Assembly (NCBI GenBank): GCA_934486735.1
Contig: CAKSQL010000018.1
Location: 1 to 50,920 of the forward strand
Direction of reading: 5' to 3'
Length of the DNA stretch: 50,920 bases
DNA from: an uncultured Clostridia bacterium
GTDB lineage: Bacteria; Bacillota; Clostridia; UBA1381
This document shows, one piece after another, positions 15,557-24,703 of the stretch. Both the position numbers and the translations under genes were made by a program. The notes under the pieces were generated by a model, which was not told where the DNA came from, did no database searches, and saw only the letters and a list, made by a program, of their open reading frames with translations. Numbering within the stretch: the first letter of the stretch is position 1; each line of letters opens with the position of its first letter.

Positions 15557-18010
15557 TTGAAAAGACAAAGAAAAAAGGCATCCCTGTTTTCACAAAAGAA
15601 AAAAACTCCAACCGCCAAGAGCAGACCGGAGTTTTCAACATCGGACAAGGGGTTGTCGGAGCATACGCGCAGAATCCCGACATCGGAGATATCCTCCGCG
15701 AAAAAGACATCCAAAACAAAGGTTAAAAAGCAAAAAAAACAGCATCCGTTTTTAAAAAAACTCCGCACAGCCATTCTTATGATAGTCTTTGTGGCAGCGG
15801 TTGTCTCCTGCGGCATTGCGGTGGGCATGTATGCAGCAATCGCGCGCGAAATGAAAGACATGGATATTCAGAATTTATCCATGAACTATTCCTCATTTGT
15901 ATATTGTATGGACAGTCTGGGCAATTCGCACGAACTTGAACAGCTCTCAGACGAGGGCTATCGCGTATGGCTTGAACCGAACGAAATACCCGATGTAATG
16001 AAAAAAGCCGCCGTTGCAATTGAGGATGAGCGTTTTTACGACCACAACGGAGTGGACATAAAGCGTACATTCGGCGCATTTGTGAACTGGGTTTTTGAAA
16101 AGCTCGGCGGCAAAAAGGCAAGCTACGGCGGCAGTACAATCACTCAGCAGGTTATAAAAAATATAACTCACGAAAAGGATCGTACCCCCGTCAGAAAGGT
16201 TAAGGAAATTATGCGCGCGGTTGCTCTCGAACGCGAGCTTTCCAAGGATGAAATTGTTACGCTGTACTTAAATATAATCTTTCTTGCCAACAACTGCTAC
16301 GGCGTCGAGGCAGCGTCAAATATGTATTTTGACAAGCATGCTGCCGATTTGAATCTGACAGAGGCTGCTCTGATTGCGGGAATAACTCAGCGTCCGTCAT
16401 ACTTTGACCCGATAAAAAATCCCGACAACGCTCTTTCAAAAAGAAATATCGTTCTTTCAAAAATGAAAGAACTGGGCATGATTTCCGAGGAGGACTACAA
16501 TTCGGCTTCTCAGTCGGATATCGGACTGCGCGGCAATCACAAAGAAAAGCAGTCAAAAATCTATTCATATTTTGTTGACCAGGTTATTAACGACGTTATC
16601 GGAGACCTGCAAACGAAAAAAGGATACTCGGAAACCTTTGCAAGACAGCAGGTGTTAAACGGCGGTCTCAAGATATATACCACCATGGACAACGATATCC
16701 AGGAAAAAATAGAAAGCGTATTTGAAAATACTGCCAGCTTCCCCTCCGCAAAAAATGCGCAGGCGGCAATGATAATCATAGACCCGACCAACGGCGAAAT
16801 CAAAGGAATGGTCGGCGGCAAGGGCAAAAAGACCGACAGCCGAGGCTTAAACCGCGCAACACAAACAAAGCGTCAGCCGGGTTCGTCTTTCAAGCCGCTC
16901 TCGGTTTATGCGCCGTCAATTGAATTAAAAAAGATAACTGCGGCAACAATATTGGATGACGAGAAGATAACAATCGGAGACTGGACTCCGAAAAACTCTT
17001 ATAACGGTTACAAGGGTGAAATGCCGCTCAGACGTGCGCTCGAAATCTCGTGCAACACCACAGCGGTAAAAACACTTCAGAATTTGACAATCGATGTCAG
17101 CTACAACTATCTGAAGAACAAATTCCACATTTCCACGCTCGAAAATGCCGATAAAGCGCTTAGTCCTTTAAGTCTCGGAGGTCTCACCAACGGAGTCACG
17201 CTGAAAGAACTGGCTGCGGCATACGGAGTTTTGGCAAACACCGGTCACTATATCAAGCCACACACTTACACTAAGGTTATCGACAACACCGGAAAGCTTT
17301 TGCTTGAAAATGCCCCTGAGACGGAGAATGTAATTTCGGCAGATACCGCCTATATCATAACTTCGCTTTTAACATCGGTTGTTTCCGGCAAAAACGGAAC
17401 AGGTAAGCTGGCAAGGCTTGAAAACATGCCGGTTGCAGGCAAAACCGGAACAACCAACAACGACTACGACAAATGGTTTGTGGGCTATACTCCCTATTAC
17501 GTCGGTGCTGTTTGGTACGGCTTTGACAAGCCCGCTTCAATCCGAAAAGCCGGCGTTACCACCAATGTCTCGGCAAAGCTTTGGGGACAGGTTATGGAAA
17601 AGGTTCATTCAGGACTTTCCATGCGCGAATTTGCAAAGCCGTCAACGGTGGTTGAAGCGGAAATCTGTACAAAAACAGGCAAGCTCGCCTCCTCCGGATG
17701 CAGCTATGCCTCGACGGAATATTTTATAAGCGGAACCGAACCGACAAAATCCTGCGGAAGAAAGCACAGCGGCTCTTCAGGCTCAAGCTCGGGTTCAAGT
17801 TCAAGCTCTACGCACAAAACAACAAAAACTGCCTCGCCGTCGCCCAATTCCGAAAGCGAAAACGACGATTCGGTTACAAACGAAATTCAGCAGGAGGATT
17901 CCAAAACCTCCGATTCGTCATCATCCGGGACACCGACACATCCGCCCGAAAGCAATTCCGGCGGCTCGTCCGATAATTTCGATTCCGGAGTTGACGCGGT
18001 TATTCCCTGA
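15557..18010 (+). CDS. pbpA: Bifunctional penicillin-binding protein 1A (class A PBP)
   Basis: The 817-residue membrane-anchored peptidoglycan synthase has a basic cytoplasmic N-terminus, one membrane segment (about 70-95), a GT51 glycosyltransferase domain (EDERFYDHNGVD, then GGSTITQQVIKN) and a transpeptidase domain. Transpeptidase motifs are SSFK (SxxK, in QPGSSFKPL), SCN and KTGTT. A tail of about 90 residues after the catalytic domain is rich in Ser, Gly, Thr and acidic residues and probably lies disordered in the wall. The start is TTG, 10 bases after AGGAGG; no in-frame ATG fits. The symbol is a family-level choice. Confidence 0.92.
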   Translation: MKRQRKKASLFSQKKKTPTAKSRPEFSTSDKGLSEHTRRIPTSEISSAKKTSKTKVKKQKKQHPFLKKLRTAILMIVFVAAVVSCGIAVGMYAAIAREMKDMDIQNLSMNYSSFVYCMDSLGNSHELEQLSDEGYRVWLEPNEIPDVMKKAAVAIEDERFYDHNGVDIKRTFGAFVNWVFEKLGGKKASYGGSTITQQVIKNITHEKDRTPVRKVKEIMRAVALERELSKDEIVTLYLNIIFLANNCYGVEAASNMYFDKHAADLNLTEAALIAGITQRPSYFDPIKNPDNALSKRNIVLSKMKELGMISEEDYNSASQSDIGLRGNHKEKQSKIYSYFVDQVINDVIGDLQTKKGYSETFARQQVLNGGLKIYTTMDNDIQEKIESVFENTASFPSAKNAQAAMIIIDPTNGEIKGMVGGKGKKTDSRGLNRATQTKRQPGSSFKPLSVYAPSIELKKITAATILDDEKITIGDWTPKNSYNGYKGEMPLRRALEISCNTTAVKTLQNLTIDVSYNYLKNKFHISTLENADKALSPLSLGGLTNGVTLKELAAAYGVLANTGHYIKPHTYTKVIDNTGKLLLENAPETENVISADTAYIITSLLTSVVSGKNGTGKLARLENMPVAGKTGTTNNDYDKWFVGYTPYYVGAVWYGFDKPASIRKAGVTTNVSAKLWGQVMEKVHSGLSMREFAKPSTVVEAEICTKTGKLASSGCSYASTEYFISGTEPTKSCGRKHSGSSGSSSGSSSSSTHKTTKTASPSPNSESENDDSVTNEIQQEDSKTSDSSSSGTPTHPPESNSGGSSDNFDSGVDAVIP

Positions 18011-18049
18011 TGAGAACCAAAATGAACCAAAATGATTTTTTCAGACAAA

Positions 18050-18086
18050 CGGGATTTTAGAAATTAAATATATTTTTAAAATCCCG
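18050..18086. promoter_or_regulatory. Stem-loop after the PBP1A gene
   Basis: CGGGATTTTA (18050-18059) pairs perfectly with TAAAATCCCG (18077-18086). No T run follows on the plus strand, so it is a weak terminator candidate or the first stem of the mgtE leader. Confidence 0.5.
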
Positions 18087-18090
18087 AACG

Positions 18091-18239
18091 GTGATATATA
18101 TGAAAGGATGTGACAGTATGGATACAATTCCCGGTGATGCGGGCATGAAACCTGGCGGGCGATGCGAAACATTAAAAAATACATGCATGCCATGTATCTG
18201 TGCTTCTCATCCTCTGCCCTACTTTTGGAGGGACAGAAC
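18091..18239 (+). promoter_or_regulatory. Structured leader of mgtE with a Shine-Dalgarno-sequestering hairpin
   Basis: Three hairpins precede the start codon: CCCG/CGGG (18130-18143), a perfect ATACATG/CATGTAT stem (18179-18197), and TCTGCCCT paired with AGGGACAGA (18213-18237). The last stem includes the GGAGGG ribosome-binding site of mgtE, so its folding would block translation. A possible short upstream frame (ATG at 18118 behind AAGGATGTGA, stop at 18291) overlaps the mgtE start. I could not match the conserved M-box magnesium riboswitch, so the class is unknown. Confidence 0.5.
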
Positions 18240-19580
18240 ATGGAAGAAAAAATATTATCACTTTTGGAAAATAAGAAATATGCAGAACTGAAAGAAAGTT
18301 TTACCAATATGGAAGCAGCGGACATTGCTATTCTTTTTGAGAGCGTTCCGACCGAAAAGCTGCCGCTTTTGTTTCGTTTGCTGCCGAAAGAGCTTGCCGC
18401 AGAGGTTTTTGTAGAGCTCGAAAGCGACATGCAGGAGCTTTTGATATCCGGCTTCAGTGACAGCGAGCTTAAAGAAGTTTGGGAGGAACTTTATGTCGAT
18501 GATGCCGTAGACATCATTGAGGAAATGCCTGCAAACGTTGTCAAGCGTATTTTGCGCCATTCGGACAGTGAAATGCGCCAAAGCATAAACGAAATTTTGA
18601 ACTACCCCAAGGACAGCGCCGGCAGCATTATGACTACCGAGTACGTTGACCTGAAGGAAAATATGACGGTTGACGACGCTTTTACGCACATCCGCCGAAC
18701 CGGTGTGGACAAGGAAACAATCTACACTTGCTATGTGACCGACTCCAACCGCAAGCTGATGGGCTTAATATCGGTTAAGGATTTGCTTCTTGCCGATAAA
18801 TCCGCTTTGCTGACCGACATCATGGAAACCAATATTATATACGCAAATACTATAGACGACAAAGAGGATGTTGCAAGGCAATTCGGAAAATATGACTTTT
18901 TGGCAATCCCTGTCGTTGATAAGGAACGCCGCCTTGTCGGAATCGTCACCGTCGATGATGCTATCGATGTCCTGGAGGAAGAAAACACCGAGGATATCGA
19001 AAAAATGGCGGCTATCACCCCGTCCGACAAGCCATATTTAAAAACAGGAATATTCGAAACCTACTACAAAAGAATACCATGGCTTATGCTTCTTATGCTT
19101 TCCGCAACATTTACAGGAAAAATAATAAGCTCTTACGAATCTGCCTTGCGCGATTATGCGATTCTTACAAGCTTTATTCCGATGCTCACCGGTACCGGGG
19201 GTAATGCCGGCGGACAGACCTCCGCCTCAATAATACGCGGTATTTCACTTAACGAAATAGCTTTCAAGGACATTTTCCGCGTAATCTGGAAAGAACTCAG
19301 AGTGGCGCTTATATGCGGAATAACACTGTCCGTCACCCTTTTTGCAAAGCTCATACTTGTTGACAGAATAGAATTTAAAATAGCAATTGTTGTCGCGCTC
19401 GCGATAATCTCAGCTGTAGCGCTTGCAAAAATGGTCGGCTGCATGTTACCGCTGTTTGCAAAAAAAATCGGTTTCGACCCGGCGGTAATGGCGAATCCGC
19501 TGCTTTCCACCATGGTCGATGTTGTGACACTCGCGGTATTCTTTAAAATCGCAGTGACTGTGCTGCGCATAACCATATAA
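18240..19580 (+). CDS. mgtE: Magnesium channel/transporter MgtE
   Basis: The 446-residue protein has the MgtE layout: an N-terminal helical domain rich in acidic residues, paired CBS domains (about residues 130-250) and five C-terminal membrane helices. The pore signature GTGGNAGGQT is present. In known MgtE, Mg2+ binding to the N and CBS domains closes the pore. A longer in-frame start exists at 18162, but the ATG at 18240 has GGAGGG 8 bases upstream and gives the usual MEEKI N-terminus. The leader appears able to hide this ribosome-binding site. Confidence 0.93.
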   Translation: MEEKILSLLENKKYAELKESFTNMEAADIAILFESVPTEKLPLLFRLLPKELAAEVFVELESDMQELLISGFSDSELKEVWEELYVDDAVDIIEEMPANVVKRILRHSDSEMRQSINEILNYPKDSAGSIMTTEYVDLKENMTVDDAFTHIRRTGVDKETIYTCYVTDSNRKLMGLISVKDLLLADKSALLTDIMETNIIYANTIDDKEDVARQFGKYDFLAIPVVDKERRLVGIVTVDDAIDVLEEENTEDIEKMAAITPSDKPYLKTGIFETYYKRIPWLMLLMLSATFTGKIISSYESALRDYAILTSFIPMLTGTGGNAGGQTSASIIRGISLNEIAFKDIFRVIWKELRVALICGITLSVTLFAKLILVDRIEFKIAIVVALAIISAVALAKMVGCMLPLFAKKIGFDPAVMANPLLSTMVDVVTLAVFFKIAVTVLRITI

Positions 19581-19627
19581 GTTTATCTGCGCCAAACGGC
19601 GTTTATCAAAAGAAAGGAATGTATATT

Positions 19628-20518
19628 TTGAAATCACGATTAACCGTATTAATAATTTGTTTTATTGTTGCAGCGACTGCTGCCATCTACCACTTCACAA
19701 AGGACAAACCGATCACCGAGCAAGAGGAAAAAAGTCTTTCGATATGCACTTCAATATACCCGATTTATGACTTTACACGCTCGGTCTGCGGTGAATCGGA
19801 CGATGTATTTTGCATTGTCCCTAAAGGGAGTGATTTTCGCACATGGCAGCCTACAGATGCCGATATAGAAAAAATGTGCAGCGCCGATATGTTTATATTC
19901 TCCGGCAAGGGCGCAGAGCCATGGCTCAATGACCTCTTCCCCGTTCTTTCTTCGCATGGTGTAAAGCTTGTGAACACTTCAAAGGATATAACAGAGGAAA
20001 GTCCGACCGGGTACATATGGCTCAATCCCAACAATGCACTTATTCAGATGACCGAAATATATAACTTTATAAAAGCAGAAAATCCCCAAAACGAAACCGT
20101 CTATAAAATGAATATGGACATATTCACCGAGAAATTCCAAAAGCTTGATGCTATGATTAAGGACGAACTTTCAGTGTTTGTAAATAAAAATATTTATGTC
20201 GCATCGCCGGTTTATGACAGCTTTTGTGCCGCATACGGTCTTACGCAGTCACCGGTTTGGGATATCGACACGCAGGGGAACTTCCTTTCGGAGCAGGCGA
20301 ATAACATATTGGCATTTGTCAATGAGCATAATATACACGCGATATATATCGAGCCTCAAAATAATGCATATGCTTTAAAAGAGCTGCTCAACTCCGCAAA
20401 AGCATTCGTTTTGGAACTTGACCCGTTCGTCATTAATCTCACCGATGACAGCTATTTTAATGTGATGGAAAAAAATATACTTTCGCTGAAAAAGGGGCAG
20501 ATGCCCTCTCAGCAGTAA
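19628..20518 (+). CDS. ZnuA-family substrate-binding-like protein lacking metal ligands
   Basis: The protein of 296 residues has an N-terminal membrane anchor or uncleaved signal and the fold signatures of zinc/manganese ABC transporter binding proteins (cluster A-I), such as FIFSGKGAEPWLNDL and HAIYIEPQNNAYALKEL. The positions that carry metal-binding His in ZnuA are changed: SDFRTWQPTDADI where PHxYxPxPxD is expected, YIWLNP for HxWLDP, and ASPVYDSF for xxHxAF. It may bind another ligand or have a structural role. No ABC permease or ATPase gene is adjacent. The TTG at 19628 is preferred over an ATG at 19619 that touches the GAAAGGA ribosome site. Confidence 0.75.
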   Translation: MKSRLTVLIICFIVAATAAIYHFTKDKPITEQEEKSLSICTSIYPIYDFTRSVCGESDDVFCIVPKGSDFRTWQPTDADIEKMCSADMFIFSGKGAEPWLNDLFPVLSSHGVKLVNTSKDITEESPTGYIWLNPNNALIQMTEIYNFIKAENPQNETVYKMNMDIFTEKFQKLDAMIKDELSVFVNKNIYVASPVYDSFCAAYGLTQSPVWDIDTQGNFLSEQANNILAFVNEHNIHAIYIEPQNNAYALKELLNSAKAFVLELDPFVINLTDDSYFNVMEKNILSLKKGQMPSQQ

Positions 20519-20540
20519 GATTTGAATTATAAATTCTCGA

Positions 20541-20583
20541 CGGGCGGTGTAGAAAAATGTTCCGGACTTTTTTACGCCGCCCG
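20541..20583. promoter_or_regulatory. Long GC-rich hairpin before rnhA
   Basis: CGGGCGGTGTA plus an A run (20541-20557) pairs with a T run plus ACGCCGCCCG (20568-20583), with one wobble and one bulge around a 10-base loop. There is no T run after the stem on the plus strand. It separates the ZnuA-like gene from rnhA and may be an attenuator or processing site. Confidence 0.55.
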
Positions 20584-20612
20584 ATATCGTTCTGATGAAA
20601 GGTTGTGCCGAT

Positions 20613-21206
20613 ATGCCAAAGAAATATTACGCCGTACGCAACGGCAGACAAATAGGAATTTTCAACACATGGAGCGATTGTCAAAAGCAGGTTACAGGCT
20701 TTTCAGGTGCGGAATTTAAAAGCTTTGCGACCCTCGATGAAGCAAAAGCATACTTAACGCGTGAAGATTCACCGTCCGCAGAATCGCTCGGCGGTGTTGC
20801 TGCCTATGTGGACGGCAGCTATCTCCATTCCTCAAAAAAATTCTCTTTTGGGGCTGTCATCTTTACCGACGGCGAAGAGCTGCATTTTAAAAAAGCCTTT
20901 TCCGACCCCGAACTTGCATCGATGCGCAATGTCGCAGGCGAAATAAAAGGCGCTGAATTTGTCATGCAATACTGCGCCGAGCACAATATCCCGGCAGTTG
21001 ACATATACTATGATTATGCAGGGATAGAAAAGTGGTGCAGCGGAGAATGGAAAACCAACAAGGACGGCACAAAAGCCTACCGCGATGCATATCTTGAATA
21101 CTCCAAAAAGGTTAAGATATCGTTTAAAAAAGTCAAAGGTCATTCCGGAAACAAGTACAACGATTTGGTCGATTCTCTTGCAAAATCCGCACTCGAAATA
21201 GAATAA
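20613..21206 (+). CDS. rnhA: Ribonuclease HI with N-terminal hybrid-binding domain
   Basis: The protein of 197 residues starts with a Cauli-VI/RNase H1 hybrid-binding domain (KKYYAVRNGRQIGIF and FSGAEFKSFATLDEA, residues 1-50) and continues with a type 1 RNase H domain. The catalytic acidic residues are visible in AYVDGSY, GEIKGAEF, YYDYAGIEKW and NDLVDSLA. It degrades the RNA strand of RNA-DNA hybrids with Mg2+ or Mn2+. The ATG at 20613 has AAAGG upstream and matches the family N-terminus; an earlier ATG at 20595 has none. Confidence 0.92.
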   Translation: MPKKYYAVRNGRQIGIFNTWSDCQKQVTGFSGAEFKSFATLDEAKAYLTREDSPSAESLGGVAAYVDGSYLHSSKKFSFGAVIFTDGEELHFKKAFSDPELASMRNVAGEIKGAEFVMQYCAEHNIPAVDIYYDYAGIEKWCSGEWKTNKDGTKAYRDAYLEYSKKVKISFKKVKGHSGNKYNDLVDSLAKSALEIE

Positions 21207-21258
21207 ATTAAAAGGCAGCGCAGACTGTCTTTTTTCTCAAATAAAGGAGTTGTTTTCT

Positions 21259-22440
21259 TTGATAAAATTTCTCATCAGACATTTTGTAAAAGACAGTGAT
21301 AATACGAACGATACACATGTACGCGAGCAATACAGTGTTCTCGGCGGTATTTTGGGCGTTATATGCAATCTGTTTCTGTTTGCTTTAAAAATCTCTATCG
21401 GGCTTTTTATCGGCAGTATAGCGATTGTTTCCGATGCATTGAACAATTTGTCCGACACCGGTTCGTCACTGATTTCCATAATCGGAGCAAAATTCAGCAA
21501 CAAAAAACCCGACCGCGAGCATCCTTTCGGACATGGCAGATTTGAATATATCTCATCTTTGATAGTTTCATTTATCATTCTCCTGGTCGGATTCGAGCTT
21601 TTCAAAGCCGCCGCACTGAAAATAGTACATTCTGAGAGTATCACGCTAAATCCCGCAATGATTATAATACTTACTCTCTCGGTGCTTGTCAAGGTATGGA
21701 TGTACTCATATAACAAATATCTCGGCAGGCAAATAAACTCCGGAATCCTGACTGCCGCCGCAAGAGACAGCTTAAACGATGTCATTTCCACACTTGTGCT
21801 AATCGCTGCCGCTATTCTTTCGGAATTTGTGCACCTGCCTTGGCTCGACGGCGCTGCCGGTGTGGTTGTTGCAGTGATTATCATGCGTTCCGGAATCGAA
21901 ATAGCTCACGATACCATCGGCATGCTTTTAGGTTCTCCCCCGTCACGCGAGACTGTCGAAAAAATTACGTCCATAATCTCGTCGGGCGATAACATAGTCG
22001 GAGTTCACGACCTCATTGTTCACGACTACGGCCCCGGCAGGATAATGGCATCCGCTCATGCCGAGGTTCCCGACAACTCAGATATTATAAAAATTCATGA
22101 AACAATAGATTCTCTCGAAAGGCAAATTGAGACACAAATGGGAATCCACATGGTTATACACATGGACCCCATATCCGTCAATTGCGAACGCACAAACCAA
22201 ATAAAGAGCATGGTTTTATCGATTTTAAAAGAACTTAATCCTGAACTTAATATCCACGATTTCAGAATGACCGACGGCGAAAACCGTCTGAATCTCATAT
22301 TCGACCTTGAAGTCCCGGCAGGTCTTAAGGACGGCGATAAGCTCCCGAATGAAATAGAAAAAAGACTGAAAAAAATGGATTCACGCATTTGCTGCGTTAT
22401 CAATACCGACACTGTATACACTACAGCTTCAGACAAATGA
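21259..22440 (+). CDS. Cation diffusion facilitator (CDF) metal transporter
   Basis: The protein of 393 residues has six predicted membrane helices and a long cytoplasmic C-terminal domain. Metal-site motifs are visible in helix 2 (SDALNNLSDTGSS), after it (HPFGHGRFEY) and in helix 5 (DSLNDVIST). Members export Zn, Fe, Mn or Co; the metal cannot be told from these motifs. The most upstream TTG (21250) abuts AAAGGAG, so the TTG at 21259 with 9-base spacing is preferred. The C-terminus (about 130 residues beyond the common domain) is longer than minimal CDFs. The stop overlaps the convergent EamA gene by 20 bases. Confidence 0.9.
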   Translation: MIKFLIRHFVKDSDNTNDTHVREQYSVLGGILGVICNLFLFALKISIGLFIGSIAIVSDALNNLSDTGSSLISIIGAKFSNKKPDREHPFGHGRFEYISSLIVSFIILLVGFELFKAAALKIVHSESITLNPAMIIILTLSVLVKVWMYSYNKYLGRQINSGILTAAARDSLNDVISTLVLIAAAILSEFVHLPWLDGAAGVVVAVIIMRSGIEIAHDTIGMLLGSPPSRETVEKITSIISSGDNIVGVHDLIVHDYGPGRIMASAHAEVPDNSDIIKIHETIDSLERQIETQMGIHMVIHMDPISVNCERTNQIKSMVLSILKELNPELNIHDFRMTDGENRLNLIFDLEVPAGLKDGDKLPNEIEKRLKKMDSRICCVINTDTVYTTASDK

Positions 22441-23260
22441 CAGCGGCAATGCCGCACACAAGCGCGATGATATGATTGCATCTGAGCTTTTCCCGAAATA
22501 TAATTGTTCCGCAAAGCAGAGACGCGCATATCGTACCTGCCGAAATTGCAGGAAAAAGTACCGACGCATTTTCCGCCCCCGACAGCTTTATTGTCATAAA
22601 GCTTACCGCAGCCATTGCCGCACCGGAAACGGCTGAATATTTTTTTCCTCTCGTACTTACTTTACCGCTGCGATGTACCAACGTCAGTGCCAAAAATATC
22701 ACTCCGCATATCAGCATGGATATCAGCGTAAATTCCGCGCAATATTCACCGGGATATCTCTGCTGATGCATTTTTTGCAGCACCGAGCACAGTCCGTTGC
22801 TCATAAACGTCATAGCCACATAAAATATCCACCACGCGTAACTTGAACCTTTTCTGCTCATCTCCGGCTTTTTCATATTTGCAGTCAGCAGCACCGCCGC
22901 CAAAAATACCAATCCGACAATCTTTAAATTACTCAGCGTCTCTCCCGAGAAAAACACCCCATAGAAAATCGGAATCACAACCGAAAACGAAACAATCAGA
23001 CTTGTCAGCGACATAGGTCCCATCGCAAGTGCCTTGTAGCCTGAATACATTGATATTCCGAGCGACAATCCGTATATGCCCCCATATGCCGCAGTCAATG
23101 CATTTATGTGAAAATCAGCCGCCGACAGCACGGCCAACACAGCACAAGCCGCAAGGGATTTAACAAAATTGAACACAAATGCGTCACTGTCGGTGCGGTT
23201 GTAGAATTTCACCGCAGCGGATTGAACCGCGGAAAATATTATAATACCTATAAGAAGCAT
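22421..23260 (-). CDS. EamA/DMT-family permease
   Basis: The protein of 279 residues has about ten membrane helices in two repeats, typical of drug/metabolite transporters, with a small-residue-rich ending in the last helices (FPAISAGTICASLLCG then FREKL). Its substrate is unknown. It starts 2 bases after the GH20 stop, with AGGTGG inside the end of that gene, so both are one operon. A sugar released by the hexosaminidase is a possible cargo, by context only. Confidence 0.85.
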   Translation of the reverse strand: MLLIGIIIFSAVQSAAVKFYNRTDSDAFVFNFVKSLAACAVLAVLSAADFHINALTAAYGGIYGLSLGISMYSGYKALAMGPMSLTSLIVSFSVVIPIFYGVFFSGETLSNLKIVGLVFLAAVLLTANMKKPEMSRKGSSYAWWIFYVAMTFMSNGLCSVLQKMHQQRYPGEYCAEFTLISMLICGVIFLALTLVHRSGKVSTRGKKYSAVSGAAMAAVSFMTIKLSGAENASVLFPAISAGTICASLLCGTIIFREKLRCNHIIALVCGIAAVICLKL

Positions 23261-23262
23261 TC

Positions 23263-24630
23263 TTACCACCTTGTTCCTATCTCATGCCTTGCCCAGCCCG
23301 ATTTTGTGTAATCACTTCCGGGGCTGACCCTGCGCATAAGTTCTGCCGTCTTTAAAGCACAGTCAAGCCACGACATTTTTTTATCATTCATGCATCCGAT
23401 TGCCGTTCGGGTTACAAATGGGTATCCGCTGCTCAACGTGTGCCAAGTGGTATGAATAACCCCGTCAAGCCCGTATTTTTTTGCCGTTCCGACACAGGCA
23501 TCACTGCTCTCGCCGCTGACATCCCACGGACAAATCAATACTTTGAATCCTGCTTCTTTAAGCGCAAGCGAGGTTTTGACAGGCACTTTTTTAATATTGT
23601 ACTGCCAGTCCGCCACTATGATATCTTTGCTCAGCCTCGATATTATATAGCGTTCGCTTTCCATATCGGGTGCATTGCATTCATACGCATCGCCCTCCCT
23701 CGGACTCAGAAGCATATCCGCCCACATTATTGCCTTTCTTCCGTCCTGCTTTAATTCAGCACTCACTTCGTTTATAAACGCTGTAATTTCGTCTGTTTCA
23801 TTTTTCGTATGTCCGAACCCATACGCCTCATCACAGCCTATGTGGAAATATTCACCCTCGCCGCAAAGCTCTTCAAGCTCCGCTCTTATTTTTTTCAAAA
23901 GCTCCCTAACATCGCTTCTTTCAATTCTCCACCGCCAGCCGTCATCGCTGAACAAATATTGCAAAGACGGATTTTGGTCAAGCACAACATGCTTTCCATG
24001 CATAACGCGGCTCACTGCCGCATGTCCCCAGTGATTAAACATCGGTACGATTTCAAGTCCCAATTCATTTGCTGTTTTAATTATAGGTCTGATTCGCTCT
24101 TTATCAAAGCCATGCTCCCATGAAAGTTCTTTCATGCAAGCAAGCTTCAGCATTCCCCAAAACTCAACAATAACATGCGAATACTTCAGCACCGCGCATA
24201 GCTTTATAAATTTTTCAAGTTCCCAAAGCTTGGTATCCGGGAAAACGCAAAAGTGCGCCATCCGAATTTTTATTTTCGGACTACCCGTTAGCGTGCAGGA
24301 TTCCAATTCCGCACACCCCGGCTCGGTCATGCGAATCATGTCCAACAGCGTCGTAAATCCGTATATCAGATTTTTTTCGTTATCTGCCAAAATAAAAATT
24401 CCGTCTTTATCAATATTGATTGCATATCCTCCGTCACCAAGCTCCGGCTTTTTCGCATTTCCGACCGAGAAAATAAATTCATCCGTTTCTTCAATTGTCA
24501 GCCGTGACATTCCAAAGCTGAAATTATGCCATAAATTAATCAATTCCGATTTATTTATTGCCATATTTGCTTTTGCAGAAACATTTTCATCGAGCAAAAA
24601 TTTTGCCGCCCATTTAATTTTAATCGACAT
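23263..24630 (-). CDS. GH20-family beta-N-acetylhexosaminidase-like glycosidase
   Basis: The protein of 455 residues has an N-terminal alpha/beta domain (about 1-115) and a TIM-barrel with the GH20 Asp-Glu catalytic pair in HIGCDEAYGFG. WGMLKL, PMFNHWGHAA and later MWADMLL segments also fit the barrel. Members remove terminal GlcNAc or GalNAc by substrate-assisted catalysis. No signal peptide is seen, so it probably acts on imported oligosaccharides. The ATG at 24630 has AAAGGA about 11 bases upstream, whereas the longer frame (24648) lies across that site. It has its own promoter and is divergent from an AraC regulator. Confidence 0.85.
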   Translation of the reverse strand: MSIKIKWAAKFLLDENVSAKANMAINKSELINLWHNFSFGMSRLTIEETDEFIFSVGNAKKPELGDGGYAINIDKDGIFILADNEKNLIYGFTTLLDMIRMTEPGCAELESCTLTGSPKIKIRMAHFCVFPDTKLWELEKFIKLCAVLKYSHVIVEFWGMLKLACMKELSWEHGFDKERIRPIIKTANELGLEIVPMFNHWGHAAVSRVMHGKHVVLDQNPSLQYLFSDDGWRWRIERSDVRELLKKIRAELEELCGEGEYFHIGCDEAYGFGHTKNETDEITAFINEVSAELKQDGRKAIMWADMLLSPREGDAYECNAPDMESERYIISRLSKDIIVADWQYNIKKVPVKTSLALKEAGFKVLICPWDVSGESSDACVGTAKKYGLDGVIHTTWHTLSSGYPFVTRTAIGCMNDKKMSWLDCALKTAELMRRVSPGSDYTKSGWARHEIGTRW

Positions 24631-24672
24631 TCCAATCCGTCCTTTCATTCACACTTTTATAATACATCTAAT

Positions 24673-24701
24673 ATTATACAAATAAACAAAAACTCTTTCA
24701 A
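24673..24701 (-). promoter_or_regulatory. Sigma-A promoter of the GH20-permease operon
   Basis: On the minus strand TTGAAA (24696-24701) and perfect TATAAT (24673-24678) are separated by 17 bases, about 40 bases before the GH20 start. Confidence 0.75.
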
Positions 24702-24703
24702 CT

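Noticed and set aside
18091..18239. M-box magnesium riboswitch
   Set aside because: The conserved segments of that class as I remember them are not visible, so only an unassigned structured leader is claimed.
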